Assembly (NCBI GenBank): GCA_019747875.1
Contig: JAIEQI010000036.1
Span: 1-64,000, forward strand
Direction: 5' to 3'
DNA from: Candidatus Obscuribacterales bacterium
Lineage (GTDB): Bacteria; Cyanobacteriota; Vampirovibrionia; Obscuribacterales; Obscuribacteraceae
DNA length: 64,000 nt
Made by a program: the position numbers and the translations under genes. Every line of letters starts with the position of its first letter. The stretch's first letter is position 1. This document shows, piece after piece, positions 42,186 through 50,574 of the stretch. Under the pieces are notes generated by a model that saw nothing but the letters and a program-made list of their open reading frames with translations, was not told where the DNA came from and made no database searches.

Positions 42186-44087
42186 ATGCCTTGTTGCAAT
42201 AAGGATGACGAAACATTTGAAGGTCGCTGGTTCCAGCATCCTTTGATGCGTAACGCTCTCATCGGTGCGCTAATCGCCGGCAGCGCATTTGGCCTGGGCC
42301 ACTTCAAGATCGCACCGCATATGGTGACGGTGGCATTTTATGTAATCGCGATCGTTATCTCAAGCTATGCTTGGGCTAAAGAAGGCATCGAGGAGCTGGT
42401 CAAGAAGCACCAAATAGGCATTGAGTTTCTTATGCTCTCGGCAATGACCGGGGCCGGTATTTTGGGACTGTGGGATGAGGCAGCCATCTTGGCTGTATTG
42501 TACGGGGCTGCCGAAGGACTCGAAGAATACACTTTCGCCAAAACAAGAGCATCCATTCGCAAGCTTCTTGATCTTGCCCCCAAAGAAGCAAGAATGCGCA
42601 AAGACGGACAGGAAATCATGGTTCCTGCCGAGAACCTACAAGTTGGTGACATATTCCTTGTTAAACCAGGGGAATCGCTTCCCACCGACGGTGTAATTAT
42701 GGTTGGTCAATCGAGCATCAATGAAGCTGCAGTGACAGGTGAATCAGTGCCCGTCGAGAAGGGACCAGAAGCCAAAGTGTTTGCTGCGACAATCGTTCAA
42801 GGCGGGTTGTTGGAAATTCGTACCACGGCAAGCTTTCAGAACAATACCCTTTCCAAAATGGTTCACATGATAGAAGAGGCCAAAGAGCAAAAGGGCAATG
42901 CCCAGCATTTCATCGAGGAGTTTGGTGAGAAATATTCGCCGGCAGTTTTCATAGTGGCAATGCTCGTTATGATAGTGCCACCGGTGTTTTTCGGTGCCGC
43001 ATTTGGTGAATGGGCCACTCGGGCAATAGTCATGCTTGTCGCCGGTGCGCCTTGTGCTCTAGTCATGTCCACACCAGTTGCCATCGCCGCTGGCATCGGC
43101 ACCGCCGGAAAAAACGGTGTTCTAATTAAAGGCGGTATGCACCTTGAGAATCTGGGCAAGCTAAAAGGCGTCGCTTTCGACAAGACTGGCACGCTTACTG
43201 TCGGTAAGCCGGAAGTGACAGATCTTGTCTCCATGGATGGAACTGACAACGAACTCATGCAGATAGCTCTCAGTCTGGAGCAATCGTCCATACACCCATT
43301 AGCTGGAGCAATCGTTTCCAAAGCTTCAGATATGGGAGTCGAAGCGGCACTGGTGAGAGATTTTCGCTCGCTTACAGGCGCAGGCGTCCAGGGCAGAATC
43401 GGAGATGAGCTTTATTACTTGGGCAAACCAAAACTGTTTGAGGAGTTCGGCATTGAACCAAACTCGCAAATGAAAACATTGTCTGAAGAAGGCAAAACGG
43501 TTGTGGCGGTCGGAACTGACAAGAAAATTCTGGGACTCATCGCGATTAAAGATGCTATTCGCCCTGAGGCGAAGCAAGTGGTGGCAGATTTGCATAGGCT
43601 AGGAATGAAGGTGGTAATGCTCACGGGCGACAATTCTCGTGTTGCTCATGCGATCGCTCAAGAACTTCAAATCGAAGATGTACGGGCCGAATTAAAGCCC
43701 GAAGACAAAATCGCTGCAATCGAAGAACTACAGAAGCAGTACGGAGCAATGGCCATGGTGGGTGATGGTATTAATGATGCCCCGGCGTTAGCGCGAGCTA
43801 CCGTTGGCATTGCAATGGGAACTGCCGGTACCGACGCAGCGATTGAGGCAGCTGACACAGCGCTTATGGGTGATGACTTAACCAAGGTTATATATGCCAT
43901 TCGACTGGGACAGAAAGCGCAATCAATCAGCAAGCAAAATATTGTCTTCTCTTTAGCTCTGCTGGCTGGTTTGATTCCGGCAGCATTGTTTGGGCTAATT
44001 ACTGTGGCAATTGCAGTGATATTTCATGAAGTATCAGAACTGCTGGCAGTGGCTAATGGACTGCGGGTGACGAGAGCCATTCGATGA
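42186..44087 (+). CDS. P1B-type metal-transporting ATPase with APC motif
   Basis: About 633 aa from ATG 42186 (GGAGGG about 11 bp upstream; a GTG at 42150 would add 12 residues). Eight TM helices expected. TM6 metal motif is APC(x)6P (residues 288-290) instead of CPC; phosphorylation motif DKTGT at 332; actuator TGES; nucleotide HP in SSIHPLAG; hinge GDGINDAPAL; last TM with HEVSELLAVANGLR. The S/APC plus HE-type motif points to the P1B-4 group (Co/Fe/Zn exporters), not CadA/ZntA. N-terminus has only a short CC pair, no HMA domain. Part of the metal operon. Confidence 0.88.
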   Translation: MPCCNKDDETFEGRWFQHPLMRNALIGALIAGSAFGLGHFKIAPHMVTVAFYVIAIVISSYAWAKEGIEELVKKHQIGIEFLMLSAMTGAGILGLWDEAAILAVLYGAAEGLEEYTFAKTRASIRKLLDLAPKEARMRKDGQEIMVPAENLQVGDIFLVKPGESLPTDGVIMVGQSSINEAAVTGESVPVEKGPEAKVFAATIVQGGLLEIRTTASFQNNTLSKMVHMIEEAKEQKGNAQHFIEEFGEKYSPAVFIVAMLVMIVPPVFFGAAFGEWATRAIVMLVAGAPCALVMSTPVAIAAGIGTAGKNGVLIKGGMHLENLGKLKGVAFDKTGTLTVGKPEVTDLVSMDGTDNELMQIALSLEQSSIHPLAGAIVSKASDMGVEAALVRDFRSLTGAGVQGRIGDELYYLGKPKLFEEFGIEPNSQMKTLSEEGKTVVAVGTDKKILGLIAIKDAIRPEAKQVVADLHRLGMKVVMLTGDNSRVAHAIAQELQIEDVRAELKPEDKIAAIEELQKQYGAMAMVGDGINDAPALARATVGIAMGTAGTDAAIEAADTALMGDDLTKVIYAIRLGQKAQSISKQNIVFSLALLAGLIPAALFGLITVAIAVIFHEVSELLAVANGLRVTRAIR

Positions 44088-45592
44088 GCGATAGCAATAT
44101 GTTGTCTCTATTATGGGACGCCTGGAGCACCAGAAAGCTGGGGAGGGCGGCGATGGCAAAGCGACAACAGACGCGCCTTGCCGAGATGATTTCTTTTGCT
44201 GGACAGAATTCAAATGGCAAATCAACTTATCTGGGGCTGCCTTTGCTTTTTCTCTGTATGGCCCTTGTATTGCCGCATGCCATGGCTGAAGACATAGCTA
44301 GCTTTAAGAGCGTCGATCACCTAAGTGATCAAATCATCAGTAAAGAGCTGGAGATTTTCCACCATGGACTTGAGTTAAAGCTCAACGGTGAAAATAAGAA
44401 GTTATGGCGCAGGCGTCGATGGTTTTGTTACTCGCTCGCTAACAGCAGCCTGACTAGCATTGGTGCATTCGTCACTGGTACGGGTAGGTTACGCTATGCA
44501 AACCAACCAGGTAAAGCGCCACAACATCTTTTCGAGAATGCCACCATCGTAAGAGTTACAGCGAACGCAGTCAGTGTCGGCGGTACACTTGCAGAATTGG
44601 GTATTGATGCATTGGACCGTTACAAGGCGCGCAAGAAGAGCTTGGATACGCGGTCCAAGGCAAAAGAAGTGGTACGACTTCAGCGCGAAATAGCTAGACT
44701 GTTGGTCGAGCGCCGCCAGCTGGCAATGGGCTTGGAAGACGCTACTGAACGAAAGTTATACGAAATCGAAGAGCACGTTCTGAGCGACTTACTGGTTGCC
44801 GGATTGGAAGATTTTGCATTTTACTATGATGAAACCAAAGGAACCCAAGCAAAAAGATTTACGCAGTTGCTTTTAGTGGGTAGTAGCAACCTTGTATCTG
44901 GTGGCGGCTCGCTCTATTCAGGCGTAATAGTGCCCCATCAATACAAGAACGCCCCATTAAAACGTGTACGGCGTGGTGGCGTCGGCGGTATCACCGATAT
45001 TGCCGCTGGCTCTACAAATATTCTCACGCCTGTGGTAGCAACTGTAGTCGACATGGTCCAGCGACAGGATAGAGACAGTGCCTTATTTAAAGAACTTGGC
45101 GCAGCGCATGCAGATGAGTTGTATGACTTGAAGAAACATGACCAAGAGCTACGCCAGCTGTTAGCCCAACAGGTTGCGAACGATCAATTTTTGCGGCGGC
45201 AAAAAGCAATTGATGTCATCTTCGACATTATCGCCAAACATGAAAAAGCTAATCAGGCGGAAAGGCGTGTTGCTATGCGCAATTTCATGCTCAGTATTCT
45301 CAATTCAGGTGTTGACGCGAGCGGTTCCTTTTCTAAAGTGGTAAACGGGGTAGGCACCACTGTTGGAGCTTATCGCTATACACGTGATGCACGGAAGCGA
45401 TTTCTGGTGACCGGGCGAGCCGGGATTGCTTATGGCATCGGAAATGCCTGCGGTGTTGCAGAAGTAATTCGCGATCAGGTTACTGCCGAATTGAAGCACA
45501 GTTCAAGGAAAAAGCGTCATGCGCTGTTGTCGCAACAACTAACTGACGAGTTACAGGAAATCAGTGCCGCTCAATCTACGCTTGCGCGATGA
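44084..45592 (+). CDS. Unknown membrane-associated protein coupled to the ATPase
   Basis: 502 aa. Starts within the ATPase stop (ATGA, 4-bp overlap), so it is translationally coupled. A signal-anchor-like stretch (about 48-68, YLGLPLLFLCMALVLPHAMA) is followed by a mostly helical region with repeated Gly/Ser/Val-rich hydrophobic segments: SLTSIGAFVTGTGRLRY, VTANAVSVGGTLAELG, LLLVGSSNLVSGGGSLYSG, DIAAGSTNILTPVVATVVD, GTTVGAYRYTRDARKRF. These look like four or five short membrane hairpins. I know no family; the context suggests metal tolerance. Confidence 0.6.
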   Translation: MSDSNMLSLLWDAWSTRKLGRAAMAKRQQTRLAEMISFAGQNSNGKSTYLGLPLLFLCMALVLPHAMAEDIASFKSVDHLSDQIISKELEIFHHGLELKLNGENKKLWRRRRWFCYSLANSSLTSIGAFVTGTGRLRYANQPGKAPQHLFENATIVRVTANAVSVGGTLAELGIDALDRYKARKKSLDTRSKAKEVVRLQREIARLLVERRQLAMGLEDATERKLYEIEEHVLSDLLVAGLEDFAFYYDETKGTQAKRFTQLLLVGSSNLVSGGGSLYSGVIVPHQYKNAPLKRVRRGGVGGITDIAAGSTNILTPVVATVVDMVQRQDRDSALFKELGAAHADELYDLKKHDQELRQLLAQQVANDQFLRRQKAIDVIFDIIAKHEKANQAERRVAMRNFMLSILNSGVDASGSFSKVVNGVGTTVGAYRYTRDARKRFLVTGRAGIAYGIGNACGVAEVIRDQVTAELKHSSRKKRHALLSQQLTDELQEISAAQSTLAR

Positions 45593-45723
45593 GGAGGGGT
45601 GGTGATGGCTGCAATTCTTAGAATTCTATCTTTGCCCGGCGCGGTCCTTGCTCACCAAATTTGCGTGCTTATTGTCATAGCCAGTGGTTTGAGAATCTTG
45701 CGAAATCGAGAGGCAAAAATATC

Positions 45724-46716
45724 ATGAACAGCAAAATAGCAGTCTTGATATTTCACCCGCGAACGGGACGTGCCGCGCGATTGAGCCAGGTAATTCGAGA
45801 ACTGGCAGACCATCTCTGCCAGAATAACTGGCATCTCAATTTACGCATCTTACCACTGGACCCGAAGCAGCTTCTCGATGATGAATTCCTATCGGCTAAT
45901 CTGATTATTGCTGCCGGCGGTGACGGAACAGTACGCACGGTTCTTGAGGCAGTGGCGAGGGCAGGCTTACAAACTGCAGTTGCAATTGTACCCATCGGTA
46001 CTGGAAATCTGCTGGCTCGTAGCTTGGGTTTAGTAAGCGCTAGCGAACGCCATCGAGTCACTCATGCGGTCGATACTATATTAAACGGCAAAGCTATCTG
46101 CATAGATTTGGGCAAAGCAAATGGCCACTATTTTACCGTCGATGCAGGGATAGGTCCCTTAGCTGAAGCAATTGCTGCACCCAGTCCGGCTGAGAAAAGG
46201 CGCTGGAAATTGTTTTCTTACATCAAACCTTTGTGGAAGGCGGTCAGGAGCGCTCCGATTCGCCTTAGAATAACCAGCGACCAGGGCATTTTTGAACGGC
46301 GCGTCCGTGGTTTATTGATCACCAACGCAATTGACATGGGGATCGGACAGGGCGTCGATGTCCACCAGATCTGTGATGGAACACTTGATTTGTGCGTCCT
46401 CAATCCAATCACTTATGGCGAAATGATTGATATAACTTTGCATTTCGCTAAATGGTTCTTTCTTGGTCGTGCTTCAACACGCTTACCATATGAAATTTTG
46501 CATGTACGAAAAGCTAAAATCGAAGTGTTGGAGCCTCCTGTTTCGACTAGCCAACGAATACAATCTTCGTGTCCCGCCAATGAAGCACCATTAATGCTCG
46601 ATGGCGACATTAATGGACACGCACCAGCAATTGTCGAGGTGATACCACATGCGGTGAACATAATGATTCCCAAAGGCGTTTTTGAACGAACAATTTGTCA
46701 TTGCTCCCAGCCTTAA
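45724..46716 (+). CDS. Diacylglycerol/lipid kinase-like (YegS/BmrU type) protein
   Basis: About 330 aa from ATG 45724 (GAGAGG upstream; a TTG start at 45661 is less likely). DAGK catalytic fold: NLIIAAGGDGTVRTVLEAV with the GGDGT nucleotide loop, VAIVPIGTGNLLARSLGL, and YFTVDAGIGPLAEAI. It phosphorylates a lipid such as diacylglycerol, or a sphingoid-like base, at the membrane. The stop codon lies 4 bp before a degenerate copy of the transposon end, marking the limit of the metal module. Confidence 0.8.
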   Translation: MNSKIAVLIFHPRTGRAARLSQVIRELADHLCQNNWHLNLRILPLDPKQLLDDEFLSANLIIAAGGDGTVRTVLEAVARAGLQTAVAIVPIGTGNLLARSLGLVSASERHRVTHAVDTILNGKAICIDLGKANGHYFTVDAGIGPLAEAIAAPSPAEKRRWKLFSYIKPLWKAVRSAPIRLRITSDQGIFERRVRGLLITNAIDMGIGQGVDVHQICDGTLDLCVLNPITYGEMIDITLHFAKWFFLGRASTRLPYEILHVRKAKIEVLEPPVSTSQRIQSSCPANEAPLMLDGDINGHAPAIVEVIPHAVNIMIPKGVFERTICHCSQP

Positions 46717-46720
46717 CAGC

Positions 46721-46760
46721 TTTCGGAATTATTTGGCGGCATTTCTTCTGGAATAAGTGG
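46721..46760 (+). repeat. Internal degenerate copy of the transposon end
   Basis: TTTCGGAATTATTTGGC (46721-46737) is identical to 17 bp of the terminal repeat, followed by a partly matching second site TTTCTTCTGGAATAAGTGGC. The outermost TGTGAC is replaced by AACAGC. Same orientation as the left end, so it looks like the left end of an older, shorter element. Confidence 0.75.
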
Positions 46761-46839
46761 CAAATGAAGAAGTCGTCAAGAATCCCGAATGCTAGTCATG
46801 AAAATCTGATCGTAATCGGATGTCACGCGGCTAAACTGG

Positions 46840-46856
46840 GTCACCCTATTCGTGAC
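46840..46856. promoter_or_regulatory. Inverted repeat before the borosin precursor
   Basis: GTCAC (46840-46844) and GTGAC (46852-46856) with a 7-bp spacer, a few bp upstream of AAGGAG. It could be an operator or leader hairpin for the precursor gene. Confidence 0.35.
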
Positions 46857-46876
46857 TCAGATCAAGGAGAATTGTC

Positions 46877-47113
46877 ATGTCTTCCAAATTCACGCAGTTT
46901 GTTCTCCACTTATGCAAAGACAAAGCGAAATTGGATTCCTTTGTAAAAGATCCAGATTCCGTACTGAAAAATAGCGAACTCACCTATGCAGAACAAACAC
47001 TCCTTAAGACAATGGATGAAAACCTAATCCGCTCCGCAATGGGCGATGAACCGCATGCATTGATGGGCACTGTTCTCGTATTCACAGCAGCTTCGGCAGT
47101 GACGAAGCGCTAA
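46877..47113 (+). CDS. Split-borosin RiPP precursor peptide
   Basis: 78 aa, AAGGAG 8 bp before the ATG. Residues 1-58 form a helical leader with the pattern of the borosin-binding domain of split borosins such as SonA: FTQFVLHLCKDKAKLDSFVKDP, SVLKNSELTYAEQTLLKTMDE, NLIRSAMGDEP. After it comes a short hydrophobic C-terminal core, about 63-78 (MGTVLVFTAASAVTKR), where backbone amides would be N-methylated. The gene next to it encodes the matching methyltransferase family (interrupted). Start, size and order all fit the family; the exact methylated residues are unknown. Confidence 0.83.
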   Translation: MSSKFTQFVLHLCKDKAKLDSFVKDPDSVLKNSELTYAEQTLLKTMDENLIRSAMGDEPHALMGTVLVFTAASAVTKR

Positions 47114-47149
47114 CACTGAAGACATTGATGAAATGGGGGATTTAGCATA

Positions 47150-47428
47150 ATGCATTCTGGAAGTCTAACCGTCGTCGGCACCGGCATCCGATTTACGCAA
47201 ATGACGATGGAATCACAAGCCGCTATAGAGGCTGCTAACAAGGTCCTTTATTTGGTGGCTGATCCACTAACAGCCGCATGGATACGAGAACTCAATCCTA
47301 CTGCTGAATCCCTCCATTTCTTGTATGAAGATGGAAAAGATCGTGGTATCACCTACAGCGAGATGGTTGAACGCATTTTGGAAGAGGTGCGCAAAGGGCA
47401 AGATGTGTGCGCTGCCTTTTATGGATGA
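47150..47428 (+). pseudogene. Borosin alpha-N-methyltransferase, 5' fragment (IS-interrupted)
   Basis: 92 codons of a SAM-dependent tetrapyrrole-methylase-fold enzyme that methylates peptide backbone amides. SLTVVGTGIRFTQMT matches the family start. LYEDGKDRGITYSEM carries Y59, R65 and Y69, which by alignment from memory match OphMA Y66, R72 and Y76. The frame runs into the IS21 end at TATGGA|TGA and stops. Joined at the TATGGA duplication to 50033-50542 it gives a 261-aa protein through the motif AFYGHPGIFVNPSHEA, the size of SonM. GGGGGA precedes the start. Probably non-functional as it stands. Confidence 0.85.
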
Positions 47429-47539
47429 ATATTCCACGAAAAATGGGCAGTCGTTCCACGCGAAAGTGGGCAGTTGTTCCACGCAAGGTGGGCAGCTTGT
47501 CAGTTGGCAGTGATGTGTAGACGCTGGCATTTAAATTTC

Positions 47540-48289
47540 CTAGCTGGCTAACTGCAGATCCTTTGCTTTTGTCTTGCGGCGAGATTCACCTTTTAGATGA
47601 AGCTTATGAGAGTTATGTACCACGCGGTCCAGGATTGCATCTGCGATTGTTGGGTCGCCGATGATTTCATGCCAATGTTCGATGGGCAGCTGGCTGGTGA
47701 TGATTGTTGATCCTCTATCGTAGCGATCTTCTAATACTTCAAGCAGGTCGCGCCTTTGTTCGGCGGTGAGTGGTGCCAAACCGAAGTCGTCGAGGACGAG
47801 GACATCTTTGTCTTTGATTGCCGCTAGTCTTTTGTTGTAGCTGCCATCGACACGTGCCAGCGAGAGTCCTTCGAGTAGACGTGATACACGTTCGTAGACA
47901 ACCGTGAAGCCATCGCGGCATGATTTGTGAGCGAGGGCGCAAGCCAGGTAGCTTTTGCCCACGCCTGTGGCACCGCTGATGATGACGTTCTGGTGCAGCC
48001 GTACCCAGTCCGAGGTCGCCAGGGCGGCAAGGGTACTTTTGTCGATACCGCGTGCGCCCTTTACCTCGATGTCTTCGATGGCGGCAGACTGGGCTAGTTT
48101 TGCTGTTTTGAGCCGAGAGTTCATTTTTTTGTTTTCGCGAATAATCATCTCTGTGTCGACGATCATGCCAAACCTATCTTCGAATGAAAGGTCCCTGTGA
48201 TCAGGCACCTGCATCTGAGATTCCAGGGCTTGGATCATACCGAAGAGCTTGAGCATTTTCAGGTTCTCGATCGTTGGTTGAATGAGCAT
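47540..48289 (-). CDS. istB: IstB helper ATPase of the IS21 element
   Basis: 249 aa. DnaA-like AAA+ ATPase that assists IS21 transposition: Walker A GATGVGKSYLA, Walker B VLVLDDFGLAPL, sensor IITSQLPIEHWHEIIGDP. It starts inside the end of istA (89-bp overlap), the normal IS21 arrangement with coupled translation. Confidence 0.95.
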   Translation of the reverse strand: MLIQPTIENLKMLKLFGMIQALESQMQVPDHRDLSFEDRFGMIVDTEMIIRENKKMNSRLKTAKLAQSAAIEDIEVKGARGIDKSTLAALATSDWVRLHQNVIISGATGVGKSYLACALAHKSCRDGFTVVYERVSRLLEGLSLARVDGSYNKRLAAIKDKDVLVLDDFGLAPLTAEQRRDLLEVLEDRYDRGSTIITSQLPIEHWHEIIGDPTIADAILDRVVHNSHKLHLKGESRRKTKAKDLQLAS

Positions 48290-49841
48290 GTTGGTTCTCC
48301 TCGTTTACGTAATAGCTGGCGCCACGAATGTTTTCGTGAAGAATATGCAGATGGGTGGGTAGTTGATCCGCTGGCAATGGGCGGCGATCAATTCCGGTTT
48401 TTAGCATTGACTTGATGTTGCTGTAGGACATCGCGCCGGTTGCCAGAGCCCGCTGCGAAGCGGACTCTAATCGATCACTGCCGTAGGCTTTTGCAAGCTT
48501 CAGGATGCCGATGCATCTTCGGTATGAGATCTCTATATGGTTTGCCGAAGCAAGGTGCTTCTCAATCAGCTGGGTGGTGGCAACACCAATATTGGCAGCC
48601 CAGGACAGAAAACGGCTGGGACTCCACTCAGCATACCAGCGATGATGAGGAGGCATGTGCTCTTGGAGGGTTGCTGGTTCCGGTATCAGGCAGCGAGCAT
48701 GGCTTGCTACACGATGTCCTTTGAACAGGACCTCGACTGTTCTAGCAGTCAACCTCAGCTCGACTTCCTTTCGAGCCAGTTGATGTGGCACGCTGTATGA
48801 ACGTCCGTCGACGTCAACATGGTAGCTGACGTCGACTCGTGCACGACGCAGTTCTGCAAATTCCCAACGATCGAGCGGCAGTGGTTTGAGGGCCGGTTTG
48901 TCTAGGCGCTCGAACAGATCTCGCCGCGAGCCAGGTTGTTTTTTGAATGGCTTGTTGTTTGCCATGTCGACCATTTCGAGAATGGCGTCATTCAATTCTC
49001 GCAAGGAAAAAAATGTTCGATGCCGCAGTCGCGCAATTACCCAAGTCGTGTAGAGGCGAACAGTTGATTCTGCTTTCGGCTTGTCCTTTGGCTTCCTGAC
49101 ACGTGCCGGCATCACCGCGCAACCGTAGTGTGCGGCCATCTGCTGGAATGAGCTGTTTAACTCCGGTTCGTATGGGGACGCTTTGATCACAGCCGCTTTT
49201 GGATTGTCTGGGACAATGAGCTGAGGAGCGCCTTCAAAGTATCCGAACGCATCGATGTGTCCGGCGCACCAAGATTCGGTGCCTTCGGACCAGAAAGCTT
49301 TACCGAAGCCGAAGCCGCTAGCGCCAAGAGCAGTCACAAAAAGATGCGCATACTGGACTTCGCCCGTCGTGGGGTCAACGACGGGAATTTTGGTGCCGGC
49401 AAAGTCGGAGAACATCTTGTCGCCAGCACGATGAACTTGGCGCATGCTCAGTGTGTGCTGTGCCAGCCATGTTCTGTAATGCCCACAAAAGGCCGAGTAC
49501 TGATAGCCATCTGGATGTCGTTCTCTGTACTCGTGCCAGAGCAGTGACAGATTCACCCCTGGCTGTTTGAGTTGCTCATGCATCCAGACAAAGTCCGGTT
49601 CCGGTCGCATGATGCTGCTGGGCGCTGCCGGTGGAAACAGGAGTGCTTCGAGTCCAGCGTCGTCCAGATCTGCCGACAGCGGCCAAGTCAATCCGGCTGC
49701 GCATGCACGTCTGACATACTCATCGACCGTAGAACGTCCTATTCCCAAACTCTCACCGGTCTTGCGATTGCTTAGTTTGCAATCCAAGACAAGTCTCAAC
49801 ACTTCGCGTATTCTTCTCATGGCTGTCCTCTTGTTCGCCAT
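48201..49841 (-). CDS. istA: IstA transposase of the IS21 element
   Basis: 546 aa. N-terminal HTH (LSNRKTGESLGIGRSTVDEYVRRA), then the integrase-fold DDE core: first Asp in MFSDFAGTK, second in IVPDNPKAAV, Glu in PKAESTVRLY, and a basic C-terminal DNA-binding part. It cuts and joins the IS ends. Transcribed leftward from a promoter inside the right end of the element (49842-50026), which contains the terminal repeats and no other gene. Confidence 0.95.
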   Translation of the reverse strand: MANKRTAMRRIREVLRLVLDCKLSNRKTGESLGIGRSTVDEYVRRACAAGLTWPLSADLDDAGLEALLFPPAAPSSIMRPEPDFVWMHEQLKQPGVNLSLLWHEYRERHPDGYQYSAFCGHYRTWLAQHTLSMRQVHRAGDKMFSDFAGTKIPVVDPTTGEVQYAHLFVTALGASGFGFGKAFWSEGTESWCAGHIDAFGYFEGAPQLIVPDNPKAAVIKASPYEPELNSSFQQMAAHYGCAVMPARVRKPKDKPKAESTVRLYTTWVIARLRHRTFFSLRELNDAILEMVDMANNKPFKKQPGSRRDLFERLDKPALKPLPLDRWEFAELRRARVDVSYHVDVDGRSYSVPHQLARKEVELRLTARTVEVLFKGHRVASHARCLIPEPATLQEHMPPHHRWYAEWSPSRFLSWAANIGVATTQLIEKHLASANHIEISYRRCIGILKLAKAYGSDRLESASQRALATGAMSYSNIKSMLKTGIDRRPLPADQLPTHLHILHENIRGASYYVNEENQHAHSTNDREPENAQALRYDPSPGISDAGA

Positions 49842-50032
49842 CGCTAGTCCTTTCTGTTGTTGGTAGCAACCAAAGGACTAGTGTGGACGAGGGGTCAGCC
49901 AGCGTCGACTATTTACCCGCCTCTTTGCAGGGTGCCCACTTTGCCATGGAACGGCCGCCCATCTTCGCGTGGAAAGGGTGCCCGGTTTGCCGTGGAATCG
50001 CTGCCCGGATTAACGTGGAATATTCATATGGA

Positions 50033-50542
50033 CATCCGGGCATCTTTGTTAATCCTTCGCATGAAGCCATTAAGCGGGCAAGAGCTGAAGGATATAGCGC
50101 GAACATGTTGGCGGCAGTGTCAGCCGAAGATTGCTTGTTTGCAGATCTAGGTATTGATCCGTCCGTTGAAGGATGCCAGACATTTGAAGCAACCGACTTT
50201 CTGGTCTACAAACGGCAATTCGACACTACTAGCTCTTTGATCATCTGGCAGATTGGTTGTGTTGGCGATCTAACATTCAATCCACACCCGTCAGATCCCA
50301 GTGGCATCAACGTTTTAGTTGACTATTTGCTTCAACATTACAGCCCGTCCCAGCCTGCGATTCTCTACCAGGCCAACGTGTTACCGATCTGTAAACCGAT
50401 CATTCGCAATTTAACGCTTGCGGAAGTAAGGGAAGCGGACATCAATCAAATAACAACCCTGTACATCCATCCGGTGCCAAGGCGTGCGGTCGACAAAGAG
50501 CATTTGTCTAAACTCGGGCTCTTGGAAGAGGCGTTGGCTTAA
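50033..50542 (+). pseudogene. Borosin alpha-N-methyltransferase, 3' fragment (IS-interrupted)
   Basis: 169 codons continuing the methyltransferase after the TATGGA duplication: HPGIFVNPSHEAIKRARAEGY, MLAAVSAEDCLFADLGIDPS, GCQTFEATDFL, and WQIGCVGDLTF, all strongly resembling the borosin enzyme OphMA (VSAEDCLFADL, GCLTYEASDFL). The apparent upstream reading frame back to 49883 is IS terminal sequence and should not be counted. Convergent with the esterase-like gene 32 bp further on. Confidence 0.85.
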
Positions 50543-50574
50543 AAACTAATAGTAGGAATCGCTGGTGGTGCTTT

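Larger units (their letters stand above)
47426..50026 (-). mobile_element. IS21-family insertion sequence
   Basis: 2601 bp, starting TGAATATTCCACG and ending with its inverse CGTGGAATATTCA, flanked by a 6-bp duplication TATGGA (47420-47425 and 50027-50032). Each end has extra direct repeats of about 22 bp containing TTCCACG...GTGGGCAG (47430-47500; inverted at about 49935-50020), the multiple terminal repeats typical of IS21. istA and istB are both intact, so it looks recent and possibly active. It splits the borosin methyltransferase. Confidence 0.95.

Noticed and set aside
46695-46946. 83-codon ORF before the borosin precursor
   Set aside because: It overlaps the precursor in another frame and includes the decayed transposon end.
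47430-47500. Short direct repeats as CRISPR or iteron origin
   Set aside because: They are the multiple terminal repeats of the IS21 element and are mirrored at its other end.
49883-50032. Own start of the methyltransferase 3' part
   Set aside because: These codons are IS21 terminal repeats; the real protein continues from 47425 after removal of the IS.
47150-50542. Cobalamin/sirohaem tetrapyrrole methylase
   Set aside because: Same fold, but the borosin-specific motifs and the adjacent precursor peptide point to peptide N-methylation; no cobalamin genes nearby.
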